From Trichobilharzia szidati (Eukaryota; Platyhelminthes; Trematoda; Strigeidida; Schistosomatidae), in assembly GCA_944472155.2 (NCBI GenBank), contig OX235279.1:116118110-116182109 (forward strand): a stretch of 64,000 bases of DNA, written 5' to 3'. The position numbers and the translations under genes are program-made. Below the pieces are notes generated by a model. The model saw only the letters and a program-made list of their open reading frames with translations. It was not told the DNA's origin and made no database searches. Numbering within the stretch: the first letter of the stretch is position 1; each line of letters opens with the position of its first letter. Shown here in pieces: positions 24,098-35,999 of this stretch.

Positions 24098-26795
24098 ATC
24101 CGAGTGTAACATTGGGCTTCAACAACACATCTCCACTTTCTTCTATGTTCTGCCCCCCTCCTCCTCAACTGGCTAGCTCCACGATTGCACACAATCTCTC
24201 ATCTCCTCCTTGACACACGTCTCCTCCATGTCACCCTCACACCGAAGACACACTCGTCGCTTACCATTTGCATTCCCTTAAGCAATGGCCTAGATGGCGC
24301 AGGATTTCATTCGATGGCCTCTCCAGCATATGCCTCATTCATCTTCACTTCCTCCTACATATTTCTTGAGTGATCGACACTTCGTTGGTTTGTGCTTGAC
24401 CAGACTTTCTTCTTATCAGTTCCGACTGACCGGCCAGCCATTTGATCTTCAGTATGGAGCCAGTGAAGGCAACTGTTGATGAATTCATGCAGTGGCGTGT
24501 TGGAAATCTTTTTCGTAACACGCAGTGCAAGATTCTCACCGGTATAGAAGAAGTGACTTGACATTGGTGTTGAAAATGCAAATCTTCTTCTTGATGCTGA
24601 ACTCAGATTTCAGACTGATTTCAGATTGACTGAGGTGTACACTGACTTTCCGATTCTGACTGGCTTTGACATCTTCATCCATTGCAATTGCCTGTGGTCG
24701 AAACGAGGCTTCCTGGATGATTAAAAGCAGAAAGTAAACTCTGTTAAATCTCTCATGTTTACGCTGATGTTTGCTTGTTGTGGTTGGCTGTTTGATTGGT
24801 TTGTTGGTTATCTTCACCACCTCCGTCTTATCTATGTGTCACCTGGAGTCCAGCAGTCGCTGCCAGCTTCTTCAGTCAGTTTGTTGCTTTCTGCCTGCCT
24901 GTATGGCTTGGAGTTTGTGTGACAGTGAACACAAATCATCTGCGAAATCCAGATCTTCTAGATGGAGTCTATTTGTCAGTCCAACGTGATTTTTGTTTTC
25001 TATCTCTCTCTCGCTGTGTCCAGTGTGACACGTAATGCAGTACACCACAACTGGGGATATCATCAGTGATACTGGGAAGACTGCCTAGTCTTACTCCTGT
25101 ATTCACTTCGAATGCATCGCTGAGTTTCACGCTGTGCATCGCCTGACACGTGGCATTGTCATCTAGACAGCCAGTTGTCGAATGAGGTTGATGAAGACTT
25201 GTGCAGTCGGTGCACGCCATAGTGTCGAAGTAGTTTCCGAATTACTTCTCCGTCAACACCGTCTGGTGAAGGCCTTCTGGAAGTCGGTTCAGTTGAGGAA
25301 GAGAGAGAGGGGTTTGACTGCTACTCTGTGCATAGTTCTGTGATGATGATGCGTGGAGTTTCAATTCGATCAGCAGATGATTTCCCCTTCCTGAATCCAG
25401 CTCGTTCAGTTTGGAGGGAGCGAACGGGGTTATGCATGCAGTGCATCTTTTATTCTCTCCAGGATGATGCGACACATTATTTCACTTGGCGTGGAGAAGA
25501 GCATTATTCCACGACACTTCTTCCATAGTGAGGTGTAAGTCGCTCTTTTTTGGCAAGTTGACAAGGTAGCCAGCCTCTCTTCCAAGCGATGGTCACCTTT
25601 CGCTCTTTCCAAACCTTTTGCAGTGAAGGCGTGAACATGTCTACTGCAGTCTCTGGGTCTGTTCTCAGTGCTTCGGGTGATGGGGAATCGCGTCCAGTTC
25701 TGCTGCCTTCCCGGCTAGCCTTCAGTAGCTCGACTGCACTCAAGATTACTGTGTTTGTCGTAGGATCGGTGTCCAATGAAATTGATGTGTGTGTTGTTCT
25801 TGGTATTTCTGCTTCACTTCTCGACTGTGTCGAACAGGCTGCTTCTCGAAATTCTTGAGCTTTATTGAGATGAAATATGTGTGCTTTTGGTGTACCTTTC
25901 GGGTGAAATCCATGTCGCCGGCCTTGTGTATGTCCTTGTGTTTCTTCACACTGCCTTTGAAAACCAAATGATTGAAGACACAGCAGTCTTTGAAGTGTTC
26001 TGCATTCTCATTCATCTCCCCTGAGAAGAGCCTCTCGACACATGATGAGTTCTCTTTCTGTATCGCCTGCCCCCAGTTTGGCTCGCATTCATATCGCCTC
26101 TAAGGATTTCGATGTCTTCATTCGCAGATGTTGTCCATTACTGTACGCAGTTGTCTGCAGACATCTTACTTCTTCCCTTGTTACGATTTGTTTGTATCAT
26201 TGCATGATAATTGTGACCTTCCTTCCTTCCTTCCTTTTGAGATGAGTGTTGCTGTCATAATCCTGTGGGAGGCGATCGGTTCTCACTGCATCATGGCTTT
26301 GATTGACGCTAGTGACATCAAGATAGCCACTCACTGCCTCAGTGTGCTGTTGGTTGTCTTCTGTGTGACCAGACAGAAGTAGATTATTGACTCTCCAGTT
26401 GATAATTTTGACAGTCCGTATCCATTCCACTTGCTTTCACAGATTTCGAGCACTTCTATGCCATGTATTCTCATTTACTGGCTACCTGGGTAGTCTTTCC
26501 AGCCAGCCTCATACATTATTCGCACATTCCACGTCCTTATTCTTATTTCTGTTTTCACCAATTGGAGTCATATCGGCTGGCTGACAGGGTTTCAGAAGGC
26601 ATTCACCAGCCCGCTATGTCGTTTCGCCTCCGCAATTGCAGAGAGGAATAGGATTGTTATTTGAATTTTTTGAATTTTAAATGTATTTGCTTTGCGTTTA
26701 ATTTTTTCTAGCAGTTTGATAGCTTTTGTTGTGTAGTTTTGCTAGCCTCGCACCTAACTCTTCCTCTTTACTAGGTCTTGTAACCGGCTAAAAGA
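24098..26795 (-). pseudogene. RTE-clade retrotransposon R5 (long, dead)
   Basis: Minus-strand order: leader with GGAAGAGTTAGGTGCGAGGC (near 26760), start of the endonuclease domain (SGHTEDNQQHTEAV, near 26360), its end (NENAEHFKDCC, near 26010), pre-RT (SREGSRTGRDS), RT (GFRKGKSS; DFADDLCSL, near 24945), C-terminal region (KKKICIFNTNVKS), WRVG/CRRK-like tail and the 3' end at 24098. Compared with a typical RTE, the linker between endonuclease and RT is short, and the frame breaks after RSVVE. Both defects are shared with R8, so the parent was already defective. Plus-strand ORFs here are antisense shadows. Confidence 0.85.
24857..26018. repeat. 1162-bp inverted block, nearly identical to 16651-17812
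   Basis: The block aligns without indels to the R4 block on the opposite strand. The only difference found was one base, giving a Glu/Asp change in a translated frame. Identity stops abruptly at both ends: AGCTGGCAGCGA is common to both, then the sequences diverge at once; at the other end the bases before GAGATGAATGAGAATGC differ. Confidence 0.85.
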
Positions 26796-27550
26796 CTAGA
26801 AAGCTAGTTACCTAGGTATGGTTTGAGTAGGATCTACCGTACTTATATTCAATGTATGTCGTTAATTATTAGCAAGGAGTATTTACACACCTGAAGAAAC
26901 CGAAATTTTTTGAATGAATAAGAATCCGTCCCGTAGTGCTGCTCTTAGAAGTGTTACTGTTCAGCTATTCTTGAGGTGATTGACCTCCAGTATAACTTTA
27001 ACTGATGCTGTATGCTTGCAGTTGATAAGTTAGGAGCTGTGCAATAGCAGCTTAACTAGATGTGTTAGCAAATTACGAATCTGATTGGTAGTGTACACAC
27101 ACCACTAAGAAATAGACATCTGAGTTTGGTTACTCCCTAGTGATCAATTAATGGTTATATACTATTTGCTATGCTATTAAGATTAATTCATATGTATTAT
27201 TAGTGTTACTATTTGACCACGTTTCATATTTCTGCATGTTTCTTGCCGCCTTTCTTTTATGCTCACGTGCAATATGTCAATAGGATAAAGCTTTTGCTTC
27301 CTCATTTTCGTAAAAGTTGAAGTATTATCGAATCTCATGCCCTTCATTGTATTATTGAACTAGTTAATCTGTCTGCAAAGTTATGATATATAACTTCAGG
27401 TTAATTTAGTAATATTTACACCGTTTCATGGATCGAACAAAAACTTGCATGTTAATCTTTCGAGGTGCGCACTAGGCGTATGACAGGGATGTCACTAACA
27501 TTATTTTCTGTTATAACTGCTAGATTAATATAGGGTAGAATATAAGACAG
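26796..27550. other. AT-rich DNA, no feature seen
   Basis: No supported gene or repeat between R5 and SINE S4. Confidence 0.45.
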
Positions 27551-27777
27551 TGCGTCGGTGGCACAGCGGTTAGGACGCTCGCCGACCATGCACATGGTCC
27601 GGGGTTCGGTCCCCGGCCGACGCACTCCTTTACCTCGTTAAACCAGAAATGATGCTGGTGAAGAGAAAAGGTTGGGCATGAGGCTAGCAACCCCATCCCG
27701 TAAAAATAAACACTGCTATAGAAACTTCAAGCCACTAGCTTGAAGCCCTATGTTCCACCGGGGAACGTGAAGGAAAT
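27551..27777 (+). mobile_element. tRNA-headed SINE, copy S4 (plus strand)
   Basis: Cleanest forward copy. The head has acceptor-like ends GCGTCGG and CCGACGC, A-box GGCACAGCGGTTAGGA and B-box GGTTCGGTCCCC. The body runs through GGTGAAGAGAAAAGGTTGGG and GAGGCTAGCAACC, and the tail has CTTCAAGCCACTAGCTTGAAG followed by GTTCCACCGGGGAACGTGAA and an A-rich end. The head suggests internal RNA polymerase III promotion. Body and tail resemble the two ends of the local RTE family. Confidence 0.9.
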
Positions 27778-27832
27778 TTAAAAAAATAAAACTTGATTCA
27801 AAATAATTCAATAACACAATTAGTCACCTATG

Positions 27833-27850
27833 AAATAAATAAATAAATAA
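27833..27850 (+). repeat. (AAAT)n microsatellite
   Basis: Tetranucleotide AAAT run downstream of SINE S4. Confidence 0.8.
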
Positions 27851-28029
27851 TATCACAGGATTTTATATTAACTACTTTGAGAAGTATGCTATTCTAGTGC
27901 ATGTATTTTCTTTATACAGATAAACATAAGCTTGAATAACGATAAGAAATTAGTCGCTTCACCACTACCGATGACTAAATGTCGAAACAAATGTAAAATT
28001 TTGCGCTTTACTGATAATTCACTGATAAT

Positions 28030-28265
28030 TTTAATGATGATTCAACGACGAGGAGACCTATGAGTGAAATCACGCGCCAGATAAGTTCTTCAGTGGAGCC
28101 GAAATTGCAAACGACGAGTTGAGAGTCTAGGGGTGACAGAGTGGTGATCGTGTGAGAGGATGAAATCTTATGAGCAGTCGTAGAGCCGGTTAAAATGGAC
28201 TGCACAGAACTACACAGGATGTTGTTCAAGCCCTATGTGCCGCCAGGAAATCATAGGAATAAAAC
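28030..28265 (+). mobile_element. RTE 3'-end fragment R6
   Basis: GTGGAGCCGAAATTGCAAAC, then GTTCAAGCCCTATGTGCCGC and AGGAAATCATAGGAATAA, match the final 200 bp of the RTE family. 5'-truncated and noncoding. Confidence 0.65.
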
Positions 28266-31200
28266 AATATGTTTACTACTATACAACATTACCAAATTTC
28301 ATTTTTCAAATGAAATCAAAAAGATGAGAAAATCCCTGCTCATTTCAGTAATCAAAATACAAGCGAATTAAATTGCGATTTTGAGCGTGACCAGAGAAGT
28401 CCATTGCTATTAAGCAAAATAAGGTAATTCAGTAAAGGCTACACAGCACAGTTTGAAAAAAAACTCACAAAATTCAAAAATCGTAGACGAGCGATTAGTA
28501 GATTAATCAGCTTTGTACCCTTTTTTAAAGAGAGTCAACCTTCTGAAGTATACACGAGAGAAGACTACTCTATTATTATTACTATTATTACAACTATTGC
28601 TACAAGTTTACAGTCACTTTAATTCATCCAGGAAAACGCAATGAAGATTAGCGAACAGTATATCAGTAGAGTCAGACAACAAGTATCTATTTCCTAGGCA
28701 CAATATTAGCAAATTTTCCGTTGTGTAGATAAATAAAAATAACAGAGTACATGTGCGCTGACTGAAAACAACTGCTAACTAATGAGATTCTGTACACAAC
28801 GAGCGTAGAAATTTTGAGATATGACAAAAATATATCAGATGGTATATGCTGACAGGAGTTTAAATAATATTGTGTACATACAGGTATGTTTATATATGCG
28901 CATTTATATGTTTTGATTCCTGAGTATTTATCGAGTTTATTAAACAACCATCTGGCGACTATTTCATCTGACAGCCAGTCTACTTTTCTTTTTTTTTACT
29001 AGAAATCATTTCGGCGGATATAATTATCACCGTTCAGTAGTCCACAAATCCCGTATTTTTGGACTTAAGAACATGAAAAGTAGTTTAAACGTGTTATCAT
29101 CATCCCAGAAAGATTACTGGTTCTACACTTACACTAATTATTGGTTAAAGCATAAATAAAATTTTAGGAGAAGTAAAAAATCAAATTAGAAGTCTAACAT
29201 AAAATTTAAAAATTAGATAGTTGCTATTTTGTGATATCCATTGGAATAAAAGTCTTGTGTTTAAGGCGTGGAGTAGAATTTTACGCCTAGAGATTACGAA
29301 CAGCACGACGGTAATAATTGCAATTACACGGCATCCCTAATCATCACTAACTTAGAATCTGTATCCCCAAACATCTGACTTGGTTTTATGAAATGCAGTT
29401 TCTCGTGAAATGGATTGTCAAATGTTTCTAGACAACACAAAATATTACACCAGGTTTAATATATGTTATTTTAATGTAGCAGAAGAAACAGAGTTCCCCA
29501 TATGAAGTGCTAAGCTATGGAAAAATGAAGTGCATCATAGATGTTTAACAATGTTGTAGGAACCTCCGTTGGTGCACACATAGCTTCAAACGGCACTGGA
29601 CTCAATGGTCTGTATGCAAACATTTTACTATCAGGTCACTGATGTGCACTCAGTCAGTTATCGTTTCTAGCTTGTGTAATATTTCTGCACAGTGTAGCCT
29701 CAATATCACATTATCGGGCAACAACCTCCCTCGTATACAACAATACCAAATGCTGCTGTCACTGAATAATTTAAAATGTGGACAAAATTTCAACATTAAG
29801 CCTGTAGTTATACTTAACAAAAAAGCTGGCTGAATTTCATAACAAGCATTTAAATAACTTTGTTAATCAGCATGTTAAATTCTATTTGAATACAACTTAA
29901 TCAGTGTTATTGGTAATTGAAAGGTGGTTAAACACATTTATCTCGTTTTCATACTGCTGACTGCTTATTGTTTTCATCATTACTTACAAAGGCTTTCGTA
30001 AACTGACATTTTAAATTTACTGAACCCCCCCAGAAGTACACGGTTTCATTGGACACTTGAATGCATGCAAATTATGAGAAACTGGAAGGCTAGCGTTTAA
30101 GACAGTACGCAGTAGTACACTAGTGTAAATAATGCAATAAATTAAAAAGTGTCCTTTTGGGATTAATCAAAACGTCTAATTCAGAGTAAGGTAATACAAA
30201 CAAACGTTACATATTACAGTAGATAGAATATTTGTTACTTCTCCTAACTTCTAGTTAAGTGAAGTTAAGTGTTTATCGTTGCAGAAATCAAGTTGCTCAG
30301 TTTTATTTAGAAGTTTTACTGAAAATAAATTTAGGAAACATCTTTGAACGTGAAAAATGTTTACATTTATACTAAATTTGATCGTCAAATACTAAAACTA
30401 ACTTGACTTTTTGTTTAGCAGACATTTTTCCACATTGTATTCACTTACTAATGTACACCAGTTAGTGTATGCACAGTTTTTCAGCTTATAATCAGTAACC
30501 AAAAGCATATTATATTCAACATCAGTCCAACTTTGTTAAATTTGAATGTCTTTGGTTTGATAGATAATAAACGGAGACGAACTTCATACCAAAATAGATT
30601 GTGAACATTGTGGTGGAGTACTACCTCATACTAAATCATTTTATGTGATCAAGTATACAGAAGAGCATTATTATTTACTCGAATATGTTTTAAAAACATA
30701 CTATTTCTCTTATTGAATCGTAGTTAGACATGTCATTCCACTTTCACACACTGAGGAATGATTTACAATCTGTTAATTTTTTGGAAAGCTAGTAATGCGA
30801 GTTTTTAAATCAGTCCTCAATAGTTAAAATAAGGTAACCCATTTCGAGCCAGCAAACTAGAGCTATTTTGGTGTGGGACTCTGTTTTAGAAAAGAAAAGC
30901 TAACCGCTATTCAAAATATGCATGAAAAGATGTGGTGAGCATGTATGAAGGTGGTGGAACAGGAAAAAGCCAGTAACATCCCCTGATTAACATAACAACA
31001 TTTGATGTCAAATCTTACTTTATCCACGAAAATATTCCATTAGAAAAGTAAAACCACCTTCACTATCCTACCAACTATCACACTCCAGAAGTGAGTGATC
31101 AGTTTCTTAAATATGATTGCTATTATTTATCATATAATATTATTAGGGGAAATCGGAAGTATTCAGTATCAGTTAGGAGTAACTCGCGAAAGTTAGTGAA

Positions 31201-31794
31201 AAATTTCAATTGGGTTCATTTGTGGACATCTAGAGGCTTGTATATATTCGAAGAATATTAAAAAATTTCAAGACTGAACTAGTACTATGAACCAATAATT
31301 CCAGCAAAATCAGCATGACTCGTTAAGTTACTGTATAAGACCAGTTCTGTAAAGAGCTGGCACTGATATCAGGTGCCCACAGAAACTACTAAAGACTTAC
31401 ACTGAGTACTTCATATAAAATGAAGCAAAGATCAAACGGTATTTATGGTGCGTAGACAATGTCTACATGTATATAAGTGAACGAGTAAATAAACTGAATG
31501 GAGAAACGGAGAGAAAGCATCGAAACCCTCATGAATAACTGATGAATAAAACGTAACATTTCACCCGCAGAACACACGCTGATGGTGTGTTCGTTGTGAA
31601 GTCAGACAGTTTCTATGATCATCCTAGGCATTTAAATGCAGTGATAGAATGAAAAAACTTTACTTCAGATTTATCGGGTTACAAAATGGATGGATAAAGT
31701 GAAGAGAAAAATTTTGATCATTTTGATTCCGGCATCTATAGAATTCAACGTCATGGAGTAACAGACCAAGAGACTCAGATGTTTAAGAGTGGTG
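28266..31794. other. AT-rich DNA, no feature seen (3.5 kb)
   Basis: The longest plain stretch of the left half. No exon, RNA gene or internal repeat recognised. It may be intronic or intergenic. Confidence 0.5.
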
Positions 31795-31798
31795 ACGC

Positions 31799-32061
31799 TG
31801 TGGTGAAAGATGGTCGCTAGCCAATTGGTTGACAGTAATTGAGGTCAAAGGTCAAGGTTGTCAGGCGGATACAGTTAACATGTAGTTGAATTGACACAGC
31901 CACAAGATATGCAAGGTTAACCTTGCGAGAGAAACAACCAATCAACAGGCTGTATTTTCTACTAACATTGACCTACAATAATGTACATGAAAATCTATAA
32001 ATACGTGTTGATTTTCCTAAATAAACGATCTGTTGCCTGGCCCTTGTCTTCTGTTGTTACA
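31799..32061 (+). repeat. 5' LTR
   Basis: Contains a TATAAATA box at 31996-32003 and AATAAA at 32020-32025, followed by CTGTTGCCTGGCCC, the usual order of promoter, poly(A) signal and end of R. Confidence 0.9.
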
Positions 32062-32086
32062 TTTGGTGTCGCTGCCTACCGACAAA

Positions 32087-32505
32087 TGGAAAGCCTATGC
32101 CCTGCAGTTTTTGATGGAGACATATGGATCTTCGGGCAGGACTTCGAGGCTTCTTCGCAGTTGAGTGGCGTTCAAGATCTGTCAGCGATGAGGCTGCTAC
32201 TTGGGACGCTGCTGGGAGGTCGGGAGAATGCAGCATATGGAAGTGTGAGGCGAAATACCTACGAATGTGTGACAGGGTCAGGCAAACAGTTTCCAAAGTG
32301 GGAAGGACCATATATGGTCACGTTGAGATGGGGTTACGCAGACACAATCGCAATGGTAAACACAGAGAAACAAGTGAACATCCGCAAGCGCCAAGATTTC
32401 AGACAGCAAGACAAAAGAGAAAAGCCCCAAGAACCGAGAAGACCGAAGCAACTTCAGTCGCAAGTCTTTGACGGGGGGACGAGTGTGGTGAAAGATGGTC
32501 GCTAG
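32087..32505 (+). CDS. ORF of the miniature LTR element (gag-like start, pol-like end)
   Basis: One open frame from the ATG at 32087 crosses the whole interior and ends in the 3' LTR; the open frame also extends upstream into the 5' LTR. Residues 5-20 (CPAVFDGDIWIFGQDFEA) are faintly like the start of a gag protein. Residues around 66-75 (FPKWEGPYMV) resemble the W-x-GP box near the integrase C-terminus of Ty3/gypsy-type pol. The tail is lysine/arginine/glutamine rich. No protease, reverse transcriptase or integrase core is present. I read it as a gag start joined to a pol end by internal deletion. The gag part is weak and the pol box is better. Whether it is translated is unknown. Confidence 0.5.
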
Positions 32506-32747
32506 CCAAATTGGTTGACAGTAATTGAGGTCAAAGGTCAAGGTTGTCAGGCGGATACAGTTAACATGTAGTTGAATTGACACAGCCACAAGATATGCAA
32601 GGTTAACCTTGCGAGAGAAACAACCAATCAACAGGCTGTATTTTCTACTAACATTGACCTACAATAATGTACATGAAAATCTATAAATACGTGTTGATTT
32701 TCCTAAATAAACGATCTGTTGCCTGGCCCTTGTCTTCTGTTGTTACA
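32484..32747 (+). repeat. 3' LTR
   Basis: Identical to the 5' LTR except for one extra A after GCTAGCC. Its TATA box and AATAAA are retained. Confidence 0.9.
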
Positions 32748-32751
32748 ACGC

Positions 32752-34000
32752 CACTACCACTGAAGTTATAAGACCAAAGACGTAAAATAGGATTCATTTA
32801 CCACCGATATAGAAAACATAAAGCTTTTGATTAGTGTAAGTATCACTATGTACGAAAATATGGATTTGTAGAGATCGAAATTGAAGAGCAGGTGTAAAAT
32901 TCAGTTTATAGGTAATAGTCTATTAGTCTGTGCATGCGTAATTAATCTTGCATAAAGTGAATCATAGTTTCACATCAAAAACTAGTTCTAAATTAGGAAT
33001 ATCTTATTTGATTGCAATCTCAGTACCTTAATGTTTTACTTACATTTCAAATCAACTTATTACGACTTATTTTACCTCGGACATTAGCATACAAACAAAA
33101 CTACCCTAAATTATGTTGTCTAAGAAGTTCATATTAACTCCAATTGTAGGCATTACTTAGCTCTGAAATTATTTTGAAGTAATTAGATCCATATTTCATG
33201 CTAGTGTCTGTGAATTATATTAATCTATTGAAACCACTGACTTGGGGTAAATTAAGTTGAACGTTATCATTTCAAGTGTATCGACTAGATGAAAAAATGA
33301 AACAGCAGCATACTCAGGAGAGGACCATACGTTATTCAGTCCAGTTTTATTCAATTAGAGCATTAAAAAAATTTGAGCTCATGCTTACTGTTCTGTCGTC
33401 GCGAAGTTAATGAATATGTTTATGTGTGAATTTTCTACTGATTGCAGTACTACTTAAACGGATTAACTTATAAAATTCTTTTTCAAGGTTAGAATACAAA
33501 AACAAAATCAAAAGACTATACAAAAGGCAAACAGCTTATTGATCTCTTTCTTACAATAAATACAAGATTTGTTTTTTAGGCAAGCTAATTATAGTGTTTT
33601 TTATTTACCTTTATGAAAATTTTGGCCATACCTACTCATAGTACTCAAAAGACAGACATTTTCCACATTGGCTTCAAACTGCTTTTGTGGTCACATATTT
33701 GAATAACTCCCAATGATATAACAGCCTTAAAGACATTTGGTGAATTTCTTCACGTTCATCATGCTGCGAAAGATTAAATAAGCAGTTTATTCGACTGCTC
33801 TGATCAATGACAGCAGTTCGAATCCCTGACACGAAGATTGGATTTAAGATTTCCCACCAAGTGTCTTAAACCACTTGATATCAGTTCAGAAGTAATTAGG
33901 TTTCTCCGCTCGGTCGTCACATTATGAACCTGACCAGAAATATTAATCTCTATCATATCTAAATATTAATCCACAGCTGGGCACATAACTTTAATCTTTT
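32752..34000. other. AT-rich DNA, no feature seen
   Basis: No gene. A single B-box-like GTTCGAATCCCTG occurs at about 33808 without a matching A-box or tRNA fold. Confidence 0.45.
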
Positions 34001-34003
34001 GCG

Positions 34004-34200
34004 TTCCGAGTGTAACATATGGCTTCAAGCTTGAGCTTTGAAGTTTAGTAGCAGTGGTGAAGTTACCAGTCTCATGTCCAATATTTCCACTTCACCAGGC
34101 TTACTACTAGCTAAGCCACCTTTAGGAGTTCCTTAGTTAAGGACCAAACTCTGGACAACGTTTGTGGCTGACGAATATTCTACCATTAAAGTAACTACTT
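34004..34200 (-). mobile_element. tRNA-headed SINE, decayed copy S6
   Basis: Plus-strand landmarks GTAACATATGGCTTCAAGC, TTACCAGTCTCATGTCCAAT, TTCCACTTCACCAGGC and GGACCAAACTCTGGACAACG follow the same order as S1-S3 with many substitutions. It is an old copy. Confidence 0.6.
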
Positions 34201-34370
34201 CCAGTGGGATTCCACTAAGATTTCGGTTACTGTTAGGTAGTCAGGGGCCGTTGGGAGCGAAAGCCCAAACTTGATAAAACCAAAACTGACTACTTGGCAA
34301 TGTTTTTATTTAGGCTATAGGAGTTGTCGGGATTTTGAACTAATTACAATTTTTATATCATCGTCACGAA

Positions 34371-34560
34371 CTAACATCTTTTGGAGTGATCATTGAGAAC
34401 CAGCGAGCACTGGATAGCTATTCCGTTCTACTCTGGGGCTCTTCAGCATTGCATACCCACTACCCCGCCAGGAATCGAAGCTGGGATCTTCAGTTTATGA
34501 GAACAAACACATTTACTATTTATCCTCTTGAGATGGAACACAATGACCTCTGAATTCTAA
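34371..34560 (-). mobile_element. Decayed hammerhead-type SINE, copy H4
   Basis: The minus strand reads GGTATGCAATGCTGAAGAGC, then CCCAGAGTAGAACGGAATAG and CTATCCAGTGCT. The left core CTGAAGA is intact. The GAAA box reads GGAA (second position changed), the only core change seen, although stem II is also weakened. The tRNA-like head near 34490-34555 is degraded. This is the least damaged core of this subfamily in the window. Confidence 0.6.
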
Positions 34561-34599
34561 CTTTGTCAATATTTGATGTAGTACTGCCACCACCAGTGA

Positions 34600-34790
34600 T
34601 TTCGAAGGGTATACACTTCACCTTGACATGGTGGGCACCACTGATCATGATTTCCCACTGCAGCCTGAGGAAATCCATCAGTGAGCTGGAGGTTGATATT
34701 CAGACTATAGGAGTCCCAGAATAGGATGGGACAGTACTCCCTGGTTTTTAATAACCCTTCTGACTGATGTTGGTTCGTGACGAATATCTA
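34600..34790 (+). mobile_element. Decayed hammerhead-type SINE, copy H5
   Basis: GATATTCAGACTATAGGAGT followed by CCCAGAATAGGATGGGACAG and TACTCCCTGG matches the family's ribozyme region with the GAAA box deleted. It faces the opposite way to the adjacent H4. Confidence 0.5.
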
Positions 34791-35999
34791 ACAGTTGTTA
34801 TGTTTTTATCCCACAAATTAATTCCATTACATCCATTCTGACAGATGCTGTCACAACATTTTATTTCCCAAGCGTTTAATACATTGCATTATTAAATGTT
34901 CTCATCGGTATCTTCCATTTTTAAGTAATCGAATATTAGAAATACTATATAGACTATTTTATCAAGAAGTTTTAAGATAATTTGATGTTGTACTCAATTT
35001 GTAAACATTTGAATAAAAAATTCTGAATGTATTCTTCCACAAACTTACTTATGTGAAATCCAGTAGACAGTCGCTGACATAAAAGTTTACAGTTGTTATC
35101 AATGGAAATATTTACAGAAATATTCCGAAATTAAATGAAAATGTAATTCATATAAACTATCTGTGTTCCAGATTATGTCCAATTTGTCTGCACAGATTTA
35201 ATTTCTATGTTAACACAGGAAGCAGTGTGTTCTTAGCGTTGACGGATAATTGTCCTTGGTTTCTGATTGGCTACTTCAATTTCTCCTCAGAGAATTCTTC
35301 TGTAAGAATGGTCATTTTTGATTGGTCATCAAAAAAAGAATACGAAAAACATATTAGCATAAGCTATGAAAGCTTTTCTTAAAATTTGCATATTCGCATA
35401 ATATTTTAATCGACTAAAAAGAGTCGAATTAGCATTATATCAATAATTCGTTTATATTAATTGCGCGCTTTAATTTCCAAATAGTAATAATTTCATATGG
35501 GAATCGCCTGCATTAATTCTTGCTGCTGTGTTCTGTAAACTTTAATAAATTCACCAAGTGATTATCTAGTGGTTCTAAAGAAGCTTACATGGTAATCTTT
35601 CTCAACTGCCCTCTGAGAACACAGCTGTTATTTTTTAAGTCACCTATTTGACTCTTTCGTAGTAATGTTTAACAACAATGGATGCTAATGGCGAAGAATT
35701 TCCTTTTTTATTTAGACGCGTTGCAAAACTCACTGAAATTCTTTAATACGATCTTATGCGTGAAACGCATTTCAATCTACAATTCTGTTATATGCTATCA
35801 CTAATTCTGGAATAAGAAAAGAAATACTTACGAGTGTCTCTACACTGATTTAATGCGGAACAACTTGTGCAAAATATTATTAAAAATGTAGGTGTATAAT
35901 CTTATTACTTTATAAAGTCCCTTCAGATATTTTAAAATACATGTTACATCAAAATTTCAGCGTTTACATTTTATACGGCTGGAAAACAGAACGTAATTA
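34791..35999. other. AT-rich DNA, no feature seen
   Basis: No supported gene or repeat. Confidence 0.45.

Larger units (their letters stand above)
31799..32747 (+). mobile_element. Complete miniature LTR retroelement
   Basis: Two direct LTRs (31799-32061 and 32484-32747) begin TGTGGTGAAAGATGG and end TTGTTACA. They differ only by one extra A in the right copy. The 4-bp target duplication ACGC lies at 31795-31798 and 32748-32751. A TGGTGTCGCTGCC stretch at 32064 sits where a tRNA primer site belongs, and a purine-rich ACGGGGGGACGAG (32471-32483) sits where a polypurine tract belongs. The interior is only 422 bp, so it needs enzymes in trans. Near-identical LTRs imply recent insertion, or recent conversion. 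Confidence 0.93.

Noticed and set aside
25589..25858. 89-residue plus-strand ORF antisense to RTE R5, also found in R4 and R8
   Set aside because: It lies antisense to the RTE coding strand, and its recurrence follows from the repeated DNA.
27551..27625. tRNA-like sequence that could be called a tRNA gene
   Set aside because: The anticodon arm is a GACCATG/CATGGTC inverted repeat with no proper 7-nt loop, and the unit is repeated with a SINE body and target duplications.
33780..33850. B-box-like GTTCGAATCCCTG suggesting a tRNA or SINE head
   Set aside because: No paired acceptor stem, no A-box at the right distance and no match to the other SINEs in the window.
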